64,000 nt of DNA. Origin: Haliscomenobacter sp. (GTDB lineage: Bacteria > Bacteroidota > Bacteroidia > Chitinophagales > Saprospiraceae). The stretch covers positions 1 to 64,000 of the forward strand of contig JADJHZ010000001.1 of assembly GCA_016707205.1 (NCBI GenBank), read 5' to 3'. Both the position numbers and the translations under genes were made by a program. Positions 26,508 to 35,001 of the stretch are shown here, one piece after another. Every line of letters starts with the position of its first letter. Position 1 is the first letter of the stretch. Below the pieces are notes generated by a model. The model searched no databases, was not told the origin of the DNA, and was given only the letters and a program-made list of their open reading frames with translations.

Positions 26508-27923
26508 TTAAAACTCTTCGACCTTTTCCAAAAGCCATTTTTGGTTGGCGACATTGGTGCAAGACTGAATTTCGGATTTGAGCCGGTCGATTTTCTGGGC
26601 ATCGCCCCGGTGCAGGCGGGTTAGTTTTTTGGTGAACCCGATCAGGTTTTTATACGCTTCCTTATTCCGTTCCGGGATATCTTTATTGCGGTTGAGGTAG
26701 GTCCGGAAGCTTTCAAAGAGAGAATAAAGGGGATCCCACTCGTCGGTGTCGTAATACACCCGCAGAAGCATGTCTTTTGAGTTCAGGTTGTAGGAAATGT
26801 CTTCATATTCCACAAACCGCAACAGTTCGACCACCTGGTCGTATTTTTTTTGGTAAAAATAAACCTGGGCCAGGTTAAAGGATCGTGCATTTTCTCTGTT
26901 CTCCGGGGGTAGGAATTGGAGGTATTGTTCGATGAATTTCAAGGTCCAATCATAGTCACCCACGCGCAACCCGACGACGACGATGTTCCGAAAGTCCCAG
27001 GGCGATAACTGATCGTCCCGGAAGATAATACGCCGTTCGAGTACGCTTTGGTAGAGCACGAAGAGTTCAGACAAAAACAATGCGTTTCCGCGGTTAAGCT
27101 GGTGAATGCAGTAGTTTTGCGCCAGGCTATACAAGTCGCTGGCCTCTTCCTTGGGAAAGTTCATGCCGTACTGGTCGAGCAGGCCTTTGAGCTGGTGGTA
27201 GTGCTGCTGTTCTTCCGGGAACCGGTACAGATTGAGCACCTGATAATAGATGGCGATGGGAGGAATATCCTGGAGTTGGTTATGTTCCACATAATTGACG
27301 ATCTCCGACATGAGCTCCAACTTGTACTCGTGGGAAGAAAGGTCTTTTCGCGCCAAGACATTACAAAAGATCCAAAGTTTCTCCGCGATATAGAAATAGT
27401 CCAGGTTGCGGGATATTTCTTCCCAGTTGGATTGCGCCGTACGATTGTGCTCAAAACCAGCGAGGTCGTAAAAACGTTTCTCTAACATGAAGTTTCCGTA
27501 ATAAAAATCGGAATTGCGGAACGGAGATTTCTGAAAATGATCCCTGATGACTCGGAGCGAGGAGTTATACAAAACGCTGAGCTTGCGTTGTTCAACGGCT
27601 TCCAGGAGAAACAAGCGCCGGCTTTCTTCGTGATCTTCAAATTGTCGAAGGGCTAGAAAATTTTCCAAATTTTTCAAGAGATCGGAGAAATATTTTCTAA
27701 ACCGGACGTCGTCATAGGGAAAATCCAGGCGGAGAGCGTCCCAAATCTGTTCTTTTTCCCAGGATTTGGAGGTTGGGTTTTGGATTTCCTGGATGATCAG
27801 GTGGGCTAATCGGGTTTGGGTTTCGTTGACGTTGAAGTACGGGGAGCCGAGGTATTTCTTGAACCGGTTGTGTTCTGTTTTGGGAAGTTGTTGGAGGGCC
27901 TGAAAGAGCTTGGTCTGACGCAT
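26508..27923 (-). CDS. hypothetical all-helical protein, Saprospiria-type
   Basis: A 471-residue soluble protein without signal peptide, rich in Leu, Tyr, Phe, Arg and Glu, with many amphipathic helices. Repeated helix-turn-helix spacing (for example YLQFLPPENRENARSFNLAQVYFYQKKYDQV) looks like TPR or a related solenoid. The N-terminus LFQALQQLPKTEHNRFKKYLGSPYFN resembles proteins I associate with Saprospiraceae genomes, where several paralogues can occur, but I know no function. It faces the EEP gene with a 12-base gap. The 286-base spacer on its 5' side contains only AT-rich sequence without an evident element. Confidence 0.8.
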   Translation of the reverse strand: MRQTKLFQALQQLPKTEHNRFKKYLGSPYFNVNETQTRLAHLIIQEIQNPTSKSWEKEQIWDALRLDFPYDDVRFRKYFSDLLKNLENFLALRQFEDHEESRRLFLLEAVEQRKLSVLYNSSLRVIRDHFQKSPFRNSDFYYGNFMLEKRFYDLAGFEHNRTAQSNWEEISRNLDYFYIAEKLWIFCNVLARKDLSSHEYKLELMSEIVNYVEHNQLQDIPPIAIYYQVLNLYRFPEEQQHYHQLKGLLDQYGMNFPKEEASDLYSLAQNYCIHQLNRGNALFLSELFVLYQSVLERRIIFRDDQLSPWDFRNIVVVGLRVGDYDWTLKFIEQYLQFLPPENRENARSFNLAQVYFYQKKYDQVVELLRFVEYEDISYNLNSKDMLLRVYYDTDEWDPLYSLFESFRTYLNRNKDIPERNKEAYKNLIGFTKKLTRLHRGDAQKIDRLKSEIQSCTNVANQKWLLEKVEEF

Positions 27924-28209
27924 AGCTTACGGAAAGCGCTTTGGGACGCGATCTTTCACAATTTTAAGGTTTCTTTTTTGAAAAGAAAAGCAGATTCCCG
28001 GATAGGCAATAAAAAGAGGAACGGAGATTATTCCAAACTGGCGTGACTTTTGCTCACAATAACGTCTACATAAGGTGTTCCGGAACAAAAAAAAGGTTAA
28101 AAATACCAGAAAAAGGGTAGGTTAAAATCATTCTTTTTTCTATTGATATCGTATCTTGTGGTCCAAAGAGAGCTCTGAAAAATGAGCCACGAGTTAAATC
28201 CACGAAACC

Positions 28210-30736
28210 ATGAATGTATCTTTACGCAATTACTTTTTAATCACAGCCGTTATTCTGGCGGGGCATGCAGGCCTATCCGCTCAGACGGTCTATCGAGACA
28301 CCCTGGAACTCTTTCGAGATGCCAAAGGGGAATACTATTTCGAAGCGGCGCACAGCCCCAACGGAATCACCAAGCAAGCCCTGCATGGCAAAGTCTGGGT
28401 GGCTTCCGTACTTCCAGGTTCAGGGAATAACAAGATTTACAAGCTGATTTACGAACCGAATGCCGGGTTTGTAGGGTTGGACACCTTCCGCTACAACAGG
28501 CTTACGTGTTATTCGCCCACCTGCTATCAGGAGTGGGAGGTTTTGGTTCGCGTTAAATCCTCCGAGGTGACCGCTGAACCGGACCTGTTTTACCTTCCTG
28601 CTAATTCTACAGAAGTCGCTCTGGACGTTCTTCAGAACGATTCCGGATCTTCGGGCCAATTGCGGCTGGTCAATGTAGGTACCGTCAACAATGGGGAAGC
28701 CCGTGTTCAGAGCGGTAATCCTACGGTATTGTTTACCCCCCGGACCGGGTTTGCAGGGGTAGCCCAATTGATTTACACCGTTTGCGATCCCTTCGGCACA
28801 TGCGATCAGGGTTCGGTCAGTGTAGTGGTAGGGCAAGTTCAGGGGCGCGGTGAAGACACCCTGCGCATCTTTACCTTAAAAGACGCCCCGGTCGACGTGC
28901 TGGTGCCGGGAGTTTATACGCTGTTGAACGATCCGGAGCACGGCGTTTTGCTTAGGGATGAAACCGTTCCTTCCTATACCCCCGATGCGGGCTTTACCGG
29001 CTCGGAATATCTGAGCTTTATTTCCCCTGGTAATGATGAATTGGTGGTGGAAATTGTCATGCTGGATGTGGCTCGCAATACGTTTGCCCAGGATGATCAA
29101 AGCAGCGTGACCCCCGGGAAGCGTACCGAAATCAGCGTCTTAACCAACGACGCGTATGGCGACCAGACTGGCTGTGTAACGTTTTCTTCACCCATGTATG
29201 GAAAAGTAACCGCAACCGGAGGCGGTAACGGGGTGTTTACGTACGAAGCTCCAAAAGGTTTTGTTGGGGTGGACGAGTTTACCTATACTTCCTATCCTCC
29301 GGGTTGTAACGGACAACCGGAAACCGCTACGGTTCGCGTTTTGTAAGCAATTTTGAACCTGCTTATTCCAAGTTTCGCATGAATACGCCGATGAACACCC
29401 CATTGGCTATTACCTACAATATTCCGATCAGCGACTACCGGTTCATTCTTTCCCAAAAAGCCCGGCACGGAGAGTTGCTTTTCCTGGAAGGGTTGGTCGA
29501 CACCGTTATTATGGGGACTAAAGTCTTCGGCTACAACATCCTGATGTATGTGCCACACCTGGGGCTACCGGCACCGATGAGTTTGAAGTGACCTACTGCC
29601 TGACGGGGGCCGACTCCAAAGGATGCCGTCTCCAGAAAAGCGTAAAGATCGAGATGGATATTCTCGAAATAGGCAATGGCGAACCTATGTGTTTTGATGA
29701 TTGTATCTGGGCTGGGGATACCAACGACGACGGGATCGTCGATATGCAGGATCTCCTCCCGCTGGGGCGTTTTATGGGCGCCATTGGCCGCCCCAGAGAA
29801 GAAGCAAATCTCGAAGTTTGGTATGGCCAATACGGAGAAAACTGGGACAATCTGTATCCGGAATTACAAGAAGAGCTCAAGCATATAGACGCCGATGGCG
29901 ACAGCATGATCACCGCTCAGGATACGGTTGCGATCAGCAGGTTCTATGGGAGGACGCACTCGCTGGTCCCGTCTCAGCTTACATACTCCGATTATGAAAT
30001 CCGCCTCGAAGGCGACGTCTTTGTCGAGCCAGGGCAAGAGGTCGTATTGGATCTGTATATCGGCAGCGAAAACCAACCGGTGACCGACCTATACGGATTT
30101 ACGTTCGCGCTTAACTTCAACCCCTTGTTTTTTGAACCCGAATCTCCCCAAATTGAGTTTTTTGATAATTCCTGGCTTACCTATATAACGCGCCGGTGCT
30201 GTCTATGTCGAGAAAAGACGGAAACGGTACGATCGAAGCCGGGTTTACCCGAACGAATGGACTTCCTGCCGTAGGCCATGGCAAGATTGGCCGAAGCAAA
30301 GTAGTCGTCACGGTCGATATTATTGGCGTTACTCCCCCGGATGCAGATGGGAATATTCAGATCCCTATCGATGGGGGCTTTGCAATAGCTACCAATGCCT
30401 CAGGCCAGCAATACGCGGTTCGGGTTGCCCCATTCACCCTGACGGTGCGCACCAACCCACAGGAGGAATCTATAGGGGAAAACGAACGCACGGCGAAACC
30501 AGTTGCTTTTATTCCCTAACCCCGCTTCAGAATGGGTTCAGGTTTATCAATCGGGCACCGAATCCCTGAGCCGGGTTCAACTGTTTTCGGCTGCGGGGCA
30601 GCAAGTGTTTGATTCGGGAGCTATTGAAGGCCAGCAATATGCCATCCCTGTGCGCGATCTGATTTCGGGGATGTATTTTGCCCGGGTTACTTCCGGGGAA
30701 AGTGTGACGACCCGAAAGATTCAGGTTCAAAAGTAA
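28210..30736 (+). pseudogene. exported Ig-like/dockerin/cohesin protein with type IX sorting domain, four frameshifts
   Basis: Five overlapping frames read as one protein of about 842 residues. Order: signal peptide (MNVSLRNYFLITAVILAGHAGLSA); three to four bacterial Ig-/cadherin-like domains (DTFRYN, AQLIYTVCDPFGTC, VDEFTYTSYPP); two dockerin-like calcium loops (GDTNDDGIVDMQDLLPLGRF and DADGDSMITAQDTVAISRFYG); a cohesin-like beta domain (PGQEVVLDLYIGSENQPV, YGFTFALNFNP); and a C-terminal sorting domain (LFPNPASEW ... GMYFARV ... KIQVQK). Breaks: about 29340 (T run, one base missing), 29561 (G4, one missing), about 30185 (one missing) and about 30510 (T4, one extra). Each repair gives family-like sequence. 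It would be secreted by the type IX system and attached to the surface. Confidence 0.85.
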
Positions 30737-30878
30737 AGGTCTCCCTGGATCTCTTATACGTGAAATGCTCTTTTATATACGAAATCTGTGCAAGTGTTTT
30801 ATAATATGGAAGGCTGATTAATCGTTTGATTTAAGATACATTCATTGCTTTTATTTCGTGGAATTATCATTGCTTGAG

Positions 30879-30910
30879 AGTCGCACTTTGGTGCGACTTT
30901 TTTATTTTTT
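30879..30910 (+). terminator. intrinsic terminator after the cohesin/dockerin gene
   Basis: Perfect 8-bp stem AGTCGCAC / GTGCGACT with a TTTG loop (30879-30898), followed by a run of T with one A (30898-30910). It lies 143 bases after the stop codon. The 13-base core TTCGTGGAATTAT at 30855-30867 just before it is a diverged copy of the box found before the two following hairpins. Confidence 0.85.
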
Positions 30911-31000
30911 CACATTTTGGCTTATCCCTTCTGTGAAAATCATTGATGGATTTAAGTTTTCACCATAACTCCATCAAGTTTTTCCTTTCACAATGTGAAA
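30907..31000. promoter_or_regulatory. cluster of TTTCACA palindromic half-sites
   Basis: Within 94 bases: TTTTCACA (30907) facing TGTGAAAA (30932), TTTTCACC (30957), and the perfect palindrome TTTCACA-A-TGTGAAA (30986-31000). A further inverted repeat TTGATGGA / TCCATCAA (30943-30950, 30970-30977) encloses the third and is followed by GTTTTT. The orientation (TCACA before TGTGA) is opposite to a CRP site. The cluster could be an operator for a dimeric regulator acting on the downstream putative RNA units, or simply RNA hairpins. Confidence 0.45.
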
Positions 31001-31059
31001 TTTTTGTACTTGAAACAGGATAAAAAGGGTTGAATATTTGTATCGTAGAAATACATCAG

Positions 31060-31167
31060 GCAGCTGGAAGAAGCCGCCCTCAATCTAGGATATGTTCATG
31101 GGATTATAGTTTGTTAGTAGTAAGTCGCTCGAAGTGGTCCCCCATTAGAGCGACTTGCTAACTTTTT
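31060..31167 (+). ncRNA. putative small RNA unit B: box plus terminator hairpin
   Basis: The part shown holds an imperfect hairpin (GGCAGC / GCCGCC, 31060-31079), the box ATATGTTCATGGGATTATA (31090-31108), and a long hairpin: GTTAG + AAGTCGCTC (31113-31130) pairing with GAGCGACTT + CTAAC (31148-31162), then TTTTT (31163-31167). No open frame of note reads into it and the nearest upstream gene is already closed by the terminator at 30879. A separate transcript ending here is therefore plausible. The 5' end is unknown. Confidence 0.4.
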
Positions 31168-31181
31168 CAGGAGAAGAGCGC

Positions 31182-31292
31182 GACCTGCGTTTTAGCGATG
31201 GGAAATGGAGAGAAAGAGCAGGTCATTGAGCAGAAATATGTTCATGGGATTATACTTACGAGCAAAGGCCGCGACGATGTTGCGGCTTTTTT
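31182..31292 (+). ncRNA. putative small RNA unit C: second box plus terminator hairpin
   Basis: Same arrangement as unit B: a stem GACCTGC / GCAGGTC (31182-31188, 31218-31224), the identical 19-base box (31236-31254), then the hairpin GCCGCGAC-GAT-GTTGCGGC (31268-31286) and TTTTTT. The terminator points toward the 3' end of the LytTR gene on the other strand, whose stop lies 2 bases further; read on the minus strand the hairpin lacks a U-tract, so it does not serve that gene. Outside the box the two units have no sequence identity that I can see. Confidence 0.4.
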
Positions 31293-31294
31293 CT

Positions 31295-32038
31295 TTATAG
31301 CCTGTTTTTGTTGATCATATCCAGCAACTCGTCCCGGTAGTTTTTGCCAATAGGTAAGTGTTTGGCCTGGCCCTTTTCCATAACTTCAATCATATTCCCT
31401 ACTATGGCATTGATTTTATCGATGTTGACGATATAAGAGCGGTGGATTCGCTTGAATTTGCTAATAGGAAGTTTATCCTCCAGGCTTTTCATCGTTTGCA
31501 GCGTAATCACCCGCTGATTGTCCATCCGAATGATGACGTAGTCTTTAAGCCCTTCTATGTAGATAATTTCCTGAAAATTAACTTTGATCAGCTTCTTATC
31601 GGCTTTGACGAAAAAATATTCCCCTGCATCGCCAGATGAGGGGTCTTCCAAAGCAGCAGGGGCGGGCGTCTCCTTGCGCAGCAGCTCGAGTTGCTCGGCG
31701 GCTTTGTTGACCGATTTCATGAAACGCTCCAGCGAGATAGGCTTCAGTAGATAATCCAAGGCATTAAGTTCAAATCCTTCCACCGCATAATTGGAATAAG
31801 CCGTGGTAAAAATGACCAAGGGCGGTTTGCTGAGCGTTTTGAGAAAATCAATGCCTGTTAGTTGAGGCATCTGGATGTCCAAAAACATCAAATCCACTGC
31901 TTCCTGTTTTAGCATTTCGTTGGCTTCCAATGCGTTGCTGCATTTTCCCACCAACTGAAGCTCAGGGATTTTTTCGATGTACGTTTCCAGCACATCCTGG
32001 GCCAACGGCTCATCATCGACAATGATCACCTTTATCAT
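31295..32038 (-). CDS. LytTR family response regulator
   Basis: About 247 residues. Receiver domain (1-120): acidic pair in IIVDDEPLAQDVLE, phosphoacceptor Asp in MFLDIQMPQ, Thr in IFTTAYSNYA, Lys in LKPISLERF. C-terminal LytTR DNA-binding domain (about 145-245) with FFVKADKKLIKVN, IIYIEGLKDYV and KRIHRSYIVN. The start at 32038 gives MIKVIIVDDE; an ATG two codons upstream (32044) is an alternative. It pairs with the LytS-type kinase 86 bases upstream on the same strand and probably activates target promoters when phosphorylated. Confidence 0.94.
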   Translation of the reverse strand: MIKVIIVDDEPLAQDVLETYIEKIPELQLVGKCSNALEANEMLKQEAVDLMFLDIQMPQLTGIDFLKTLSKPPLVIFTTAYSNYAVEGFELNALDYLLKPISLERFMKSVNKAAEQLELLRKETPAPAALEDPSSGDAGEYFFVKADKKLIKVNFQEIIYIEGLKDYVIIRMDNQRVITLQTMKSLEDKLPISKFKRIHRSYIVNIDKINAIVGNMIEVMEKGQAKHLPIGKNYRDELLDMINKNRL

Positions 32039-32124
32039 ATACATGGGTTGTTTTCTTGGTTAACTATTTCAAGGTTAAAGATACGGATTCAAGCGAGATC
32101 TGACCATTCTGCCGCCGCCGGAGT

Positions 32125-33186
32125 TTAATCCAGTTCGAGGACGAGTTCCACCGAGTAGGCAACCGGAGAGTCGTCAATTTTCAGGTCGTACCGGTTGGGA
32201 TAAACCAGGTTAAGTCTTCGGTGCACATTAGCCAGCCCAATTCCGCCGCTGGGCCGGTTAGGGTCTTTTAGGGGCGATTTACTCGGTTTGCTGTTTTCAA
32301 TAAAAAATTGGAGCTGGTTGTTTTTTACCCGAATGAAAATATTCACAAAACTTTCTTTGTCAATGGCATTGCTCAGCCCATGCTTAAAACTGTTTTCAAG
32401 AAAAGGGATGAAAATGAGCGGGGCGATCATTTGGTCTTTGATCTCGCCTTCTACCTTGAGCAAGATGTTTGCTTGTTTCCCTTGCCGGAGACGCTCTAAA
32501 TCGAGGTAGTTGTGCAGGTAATTGATCTCTTTATTCAGGAGGACCCGCTTTTCATTGCATTCGTACAGCATATAGCGCATCATGGAGAGCTTCAGCACAA
32601 TTTCCGGCGCCTGATCGGATTTTTTCAGGGTAAGCGCATACAGGTTGTTCAGGGTGTTGAAGAGGAAGTGTGGGTTAATCTGGGATTTGAGAAATCGCAA
32701 TTCGGTCTGCATCGTTTGGGTTTCTAATTCCTGCTTCTCTCTAAGGTTAGCTACCCAGTCGGATATAATTTTCGCGACCGTCGAAATGCACGATACGATG
32801 AATATGGTAAGGAAATAGGCGAATTGGTTGTTCAACAGGTCGTGCTGAAGCTCGGCTTTGGCGGAAAATTTGAGGTAGAACACCATCATCTTCAAAGGAG
32901 AGAAGATGGCAGCACTTAGAACCAGCAAACCAGCATACGTGAGAAATTGTTTTTTGCTCAGGTAGTTGGGAATGAGGTACAGCAAGTTGAAATAAACGAT
33001 CAGGGCGTAGAAAGACGTGTTAATCAGTTCGTTGGAGAAGGTGAACCAAAAGCCGTATTGAGTGCCCTCCAAAATGGTTAAAATCAGCAAAATAACCATC
33101 CAGAACAAAATATGGTTGGCTCCGGAAGAGGACAACGCAAATTCGGAAAAAGAAATGGAGGTGTTTTTACTCTTGGTTAGCAACAC
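32125..33186 (-). CDS. LytS/YehU-type sensor histidine kinase
   Basis: A 353-residue membrane kinase. Four hydrophobic helices in the first 150 residues (ILFWMVILLILTIL, FYALIVYFNLLYLIP, YAGLLVLSAAIFSP, FAYFLTIFIVSCIST), a short coiled linker (REKQELETQTMQTE), then the His_kinase domain with the phosphoacceptor motif FLKSQINPHFLFNTLNNLYA and the C-terminal ATPase part (PLIFIPFLENSFKHGL, GGIGLANVHRRL). The input signal is unknown; no extracellular sensor domain is seen. It is divergent from fabD. Confidence 0.93.
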   Translation of the reverse strand: MLLTKSKNTSISFSEFALSSSGANHILFWMVILLILTILEGTQYGFWFTFSNELINTSFYALIVYFNLLYLIPNYLSKKQFLTYAGLLVLSAAIFSPLKMMVFYLKFSAKAELQHDLLNNQFAYFLTIFIVSCISTVAKIISDWVANLREKQELETQTMQTELRFLKSQINPHFLFNTLNNLYALTLKKSDQAPEIVLKLSMMRYMLYECNEKRVLLNKEINYLHNYLDLERLRQGKQANILLKVEGEIKDQMIAPLIFIPFLENSFKHGLSNAIDKESFVNIFIRVKNNQLQFFIENSKPSKSPLKDPNRPSGGIGLANVHRRLNLVYPNRYDLKIDDSPVAYSVELVLELD

Positions 33187-33246
33187 AGGTTAAATTTATC
33201 GATTCCGGATTATCCAAAGGAAAAGTACGAAGTTTGCCTCAATTTT

Positions 33247-33299
33247 TAGCGGTTTTCGGAAAAAGGACCGCTACACGCCGCTGAACGACGCGGCTTTTT
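33247..33299 (+). promoter_or_regulatory. two hairpins and a T-run in the fabD leader region
   Basis: Hairpin 1: TAGCGGT / ACCGCTA (33247-33253, 33267-33273). Hairpin 2: GCCGC / GCGGC (33277-33281, 33290-33294), followed by TTTTT. It lies 110 bases before fabD and about 60 bases behind the start of the divergent kinase gene, so no upstream plus-strand gene needs a terminator here. It could be an attenuator of fabD or the end of a short RNA. A possible -7 box TATTTTTA is at 33351-33358, which would put the hairpins upstream of fabD transcription; then they would be unrelated to it. Confidence 0.4.
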
Positions 33300-33408
33300 C
33301 GACCAAAAGGGTTGCAGGCAGGGAACCCATGCAAGCTGGGGAATATTTTGTATTTTTACTTGCGAAAACCGGGCCTAAGCGCCCGGACATTCTACAAAAT
33401 CGCAACCG

Positions 33409-34287
33409 ATGAAAGCTTTTGTTTTTCCTGGGCAAGCTGCCCAATTTGAAGGTATGGGAAAGGATATGTACGAATCCTCCCTTATCGCCCGGCAACTTTT
33501 TGAACGAGCCAATGAGCTGTTGGGGTTTCGGATCACGGATATCATGTTTGAAGGAAGTGCGGAGGAGTTGAAAGAAACCAAGGTGACCCAGCCGGCGGTT
33601 TTTTTGCACTCGGTGATTAAATCCGCTATTAACGCCGCCGAATTTCGCCCCGAAGCGGTGGCAGGCCATTCGCTCGGCGAGTTTTCAGCCCTGGTCGCAG
33701 CCAATGCAATGACCTTTGAGGATGGGCTTCAACTTGTGGCCAAACGAGCGTTCGCGATGCAAAAGGCGTGCGAGATGGAGCCTGGTACCATGGCGGCTAT
33801 TCTTGGCCTGGACGACGCAACAGTTGAAGCTATTTGCAGCGAAATACAGGAAGTTGTCGTGCCGGCTAATTATAATTGCCCTGGCCAGTTGGTGATTTCT
33901 GGCTCGCTGAAAGGCGTTGAAGCTGCCGTGAAAAAGGCGGAGGAGGCAGGAGCGGTCAAAGCGATTATTCTTTCCGTAGGGGGGGCGTTTCACTCTCCGT
34001 TGATGCAACCTGCCAAAGAAGAGCTGGCGGAAGCCATCGCTAAGACTCCGTTATCGTCTCCGGTATGCCCGATTTATCAAAATGTGCATGCGCAACCGGA
34101 AAGGGATCCGGAAAGAATAAAGCAAAATCTGATCGATCAACTTACGGCCCCAGTGAAGTGGACCCACATTATGGAGCGGATGATTCAAGATGGAGTAAGC
34201 GAAATTATCGAGGTTGGCGGAACAGGAAAAATTCTCCAGGGGTTCTTTAAGAAAATCGACCGCCGGTTTCCAACCAGCGCATGGTAA
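33409..34287 (+). CDS. fabD: malonyl-CoA:ACP transacylase
   Basis: A 292-residue enzyme that transfers malonyl groups to acyl carrier protein for fatty-acid synthesis. N-terminal FVFPGQAAQFEGMGKDM, nucleophile S88 in GHSLGEFSALVAA, the arginine of the malonyl pocket in AKRAFAMQKACE, and the catalytic His in GGAFHSPLM (about 197-205). The C-terminal IEVGGTGKILQGFFKK is typical. Length normal. Not adjacent to other fab genes in this window. Confidence 0.96.
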   Translation: MKAFVFPGQAAQFEGMGKDMYESSLIARQLFERANELLGFRITDIMFEGSAEELKETKVTQPAVFLHSVIKSAINAAEFRPEAVAGHSLGEFSALVAANAMTFEDGLQLVAKRAFAMQKACEMEPGTMAAILGLDDATVEAICSEIQEVVVPANYNCPGQLVISGSLKGVEAAVKKAEEAGAVKAIILSVGGAFHSPLMQPAKEELAEAIAKTPLSSPVCPIYQNVHAQPERDPERIKQNLIDQLTAPVKWTHIMERMIQDGVSEIIEVGGTGKILQGFFKKIDRRFPTSAW

Positions 34288-34394
34288 ACCAAATTTGAAC
34301 CAGAGGCTTTCTTTAAAAGAGGAAGACCCATTGCCTTGCCCAACGGGCAGGGGCAGGGCGCCGGAAAACCTCCAACTAACCCGATGAAGGAACT

Positions 34395-34955
34395 ATGAAT
34401 GGGACAGAGATCAAACAAGGCAGCCTTCTGCTCGCCGAGCCTTTTATGATGGACCCCAATTTTAAACGCACCGCCGTGCTGTTGTGCGAACATAGCCCCG
34501 GAGGCAACAGCATTGGGTTTATCATGAACCGCCCTTTGGCCATGAATGTCGATGAATTGATCGAGGATTTTCCGGAATTTTCCTCTGAGGTATTCTGGGG
34601 AGGCCCGGTGCAAACCGATACCATCCACTACGTTCACAACGTAGGCGATTTGCTCGAGGACAGCGTCCAGGTTTCCGAAGGGGTGTATTGGGGAGGAGAT
34701 TTTCAAAAACTGAAGTTTCTGATCGCCTCCCAGTTGATCCTCCCTGAAAATATTCGCTTCTTCATCGGCTATTCAGGGTGGGGAGAAGGCCAGCTTCAGG
34801 ACGAATTGAGTTATGGCTCCTGGATTCTGGCGGATATGGATTCAAACTACCTTTTTAATAGCTCTCCAGAAGCGCTTTGGCAGCAAGTGATGGCGCACAA
34901 GGGCGATAATTTCAGTATCCTGGCTCAGCTTCCGGAAAGCATAAGCTGGAATTAG
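34395..34955 (+). CDS. yqgE: YqgE/AlgH family protein
   Basis: A 186-residue protein with the family's opening GSLLLAEPFMMDPNFKRTAVLLCEHS, the GFIMNRPL motif, WGGPVQTDTIHYVH and the FIGYSGWGEGQLQDEL segment. It is a cytoplasmic protein of uncertain function; AlgH has been linked to alginate regulation in Pseudomonas, and other members to growth under stress. The gene follows fabD after 107 bases and converges on the M23 peptidase gene, with a shared hairpin between them. Confidence 0.93.
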   Translation: MNGTEIKQGSLLLAEPFMMDPNFKRTAVLLCEHSPGGNSIGFIMNRPLAMNVDELIEDFPEFSSEVFWGGPVQTDTIHYVHNVGDLLEDSVQVSEGVYWGGDFQKLKFLIASQLILPENIRFFIGYSGWGEGQLQDELSYGSWILADMDSNYLFNSSPEALWQQVMAHKGDNFSILAQLPESISWN

Positions 34956-34967
34956 GAACAACGAATG

Positions 34968-35001
34968 AAAAGGGGGTCAAGGACTGGTAACAGCCCCTTT
35001 T
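34968..35001. terminator. hairpin between convergent yqgE and M23 genes
   Basis: Arms AAAAGGGG (34968-34975) and CCCCTTTT (34994-35001) with an 18-base loop that contains the stop codon of the M23 gene. The arms end in A4/T4, so the hairpin can act as an intrinsic terminator in both directions, mainly for yqgE on the plus strand. Confidence 0.6.

Noticed and set aside
30907..31000. CRP/FNR binding sites
   Set aside because: CRP sites read TGTGA-N6-TCACA; here the half-sites are in the opposite order.
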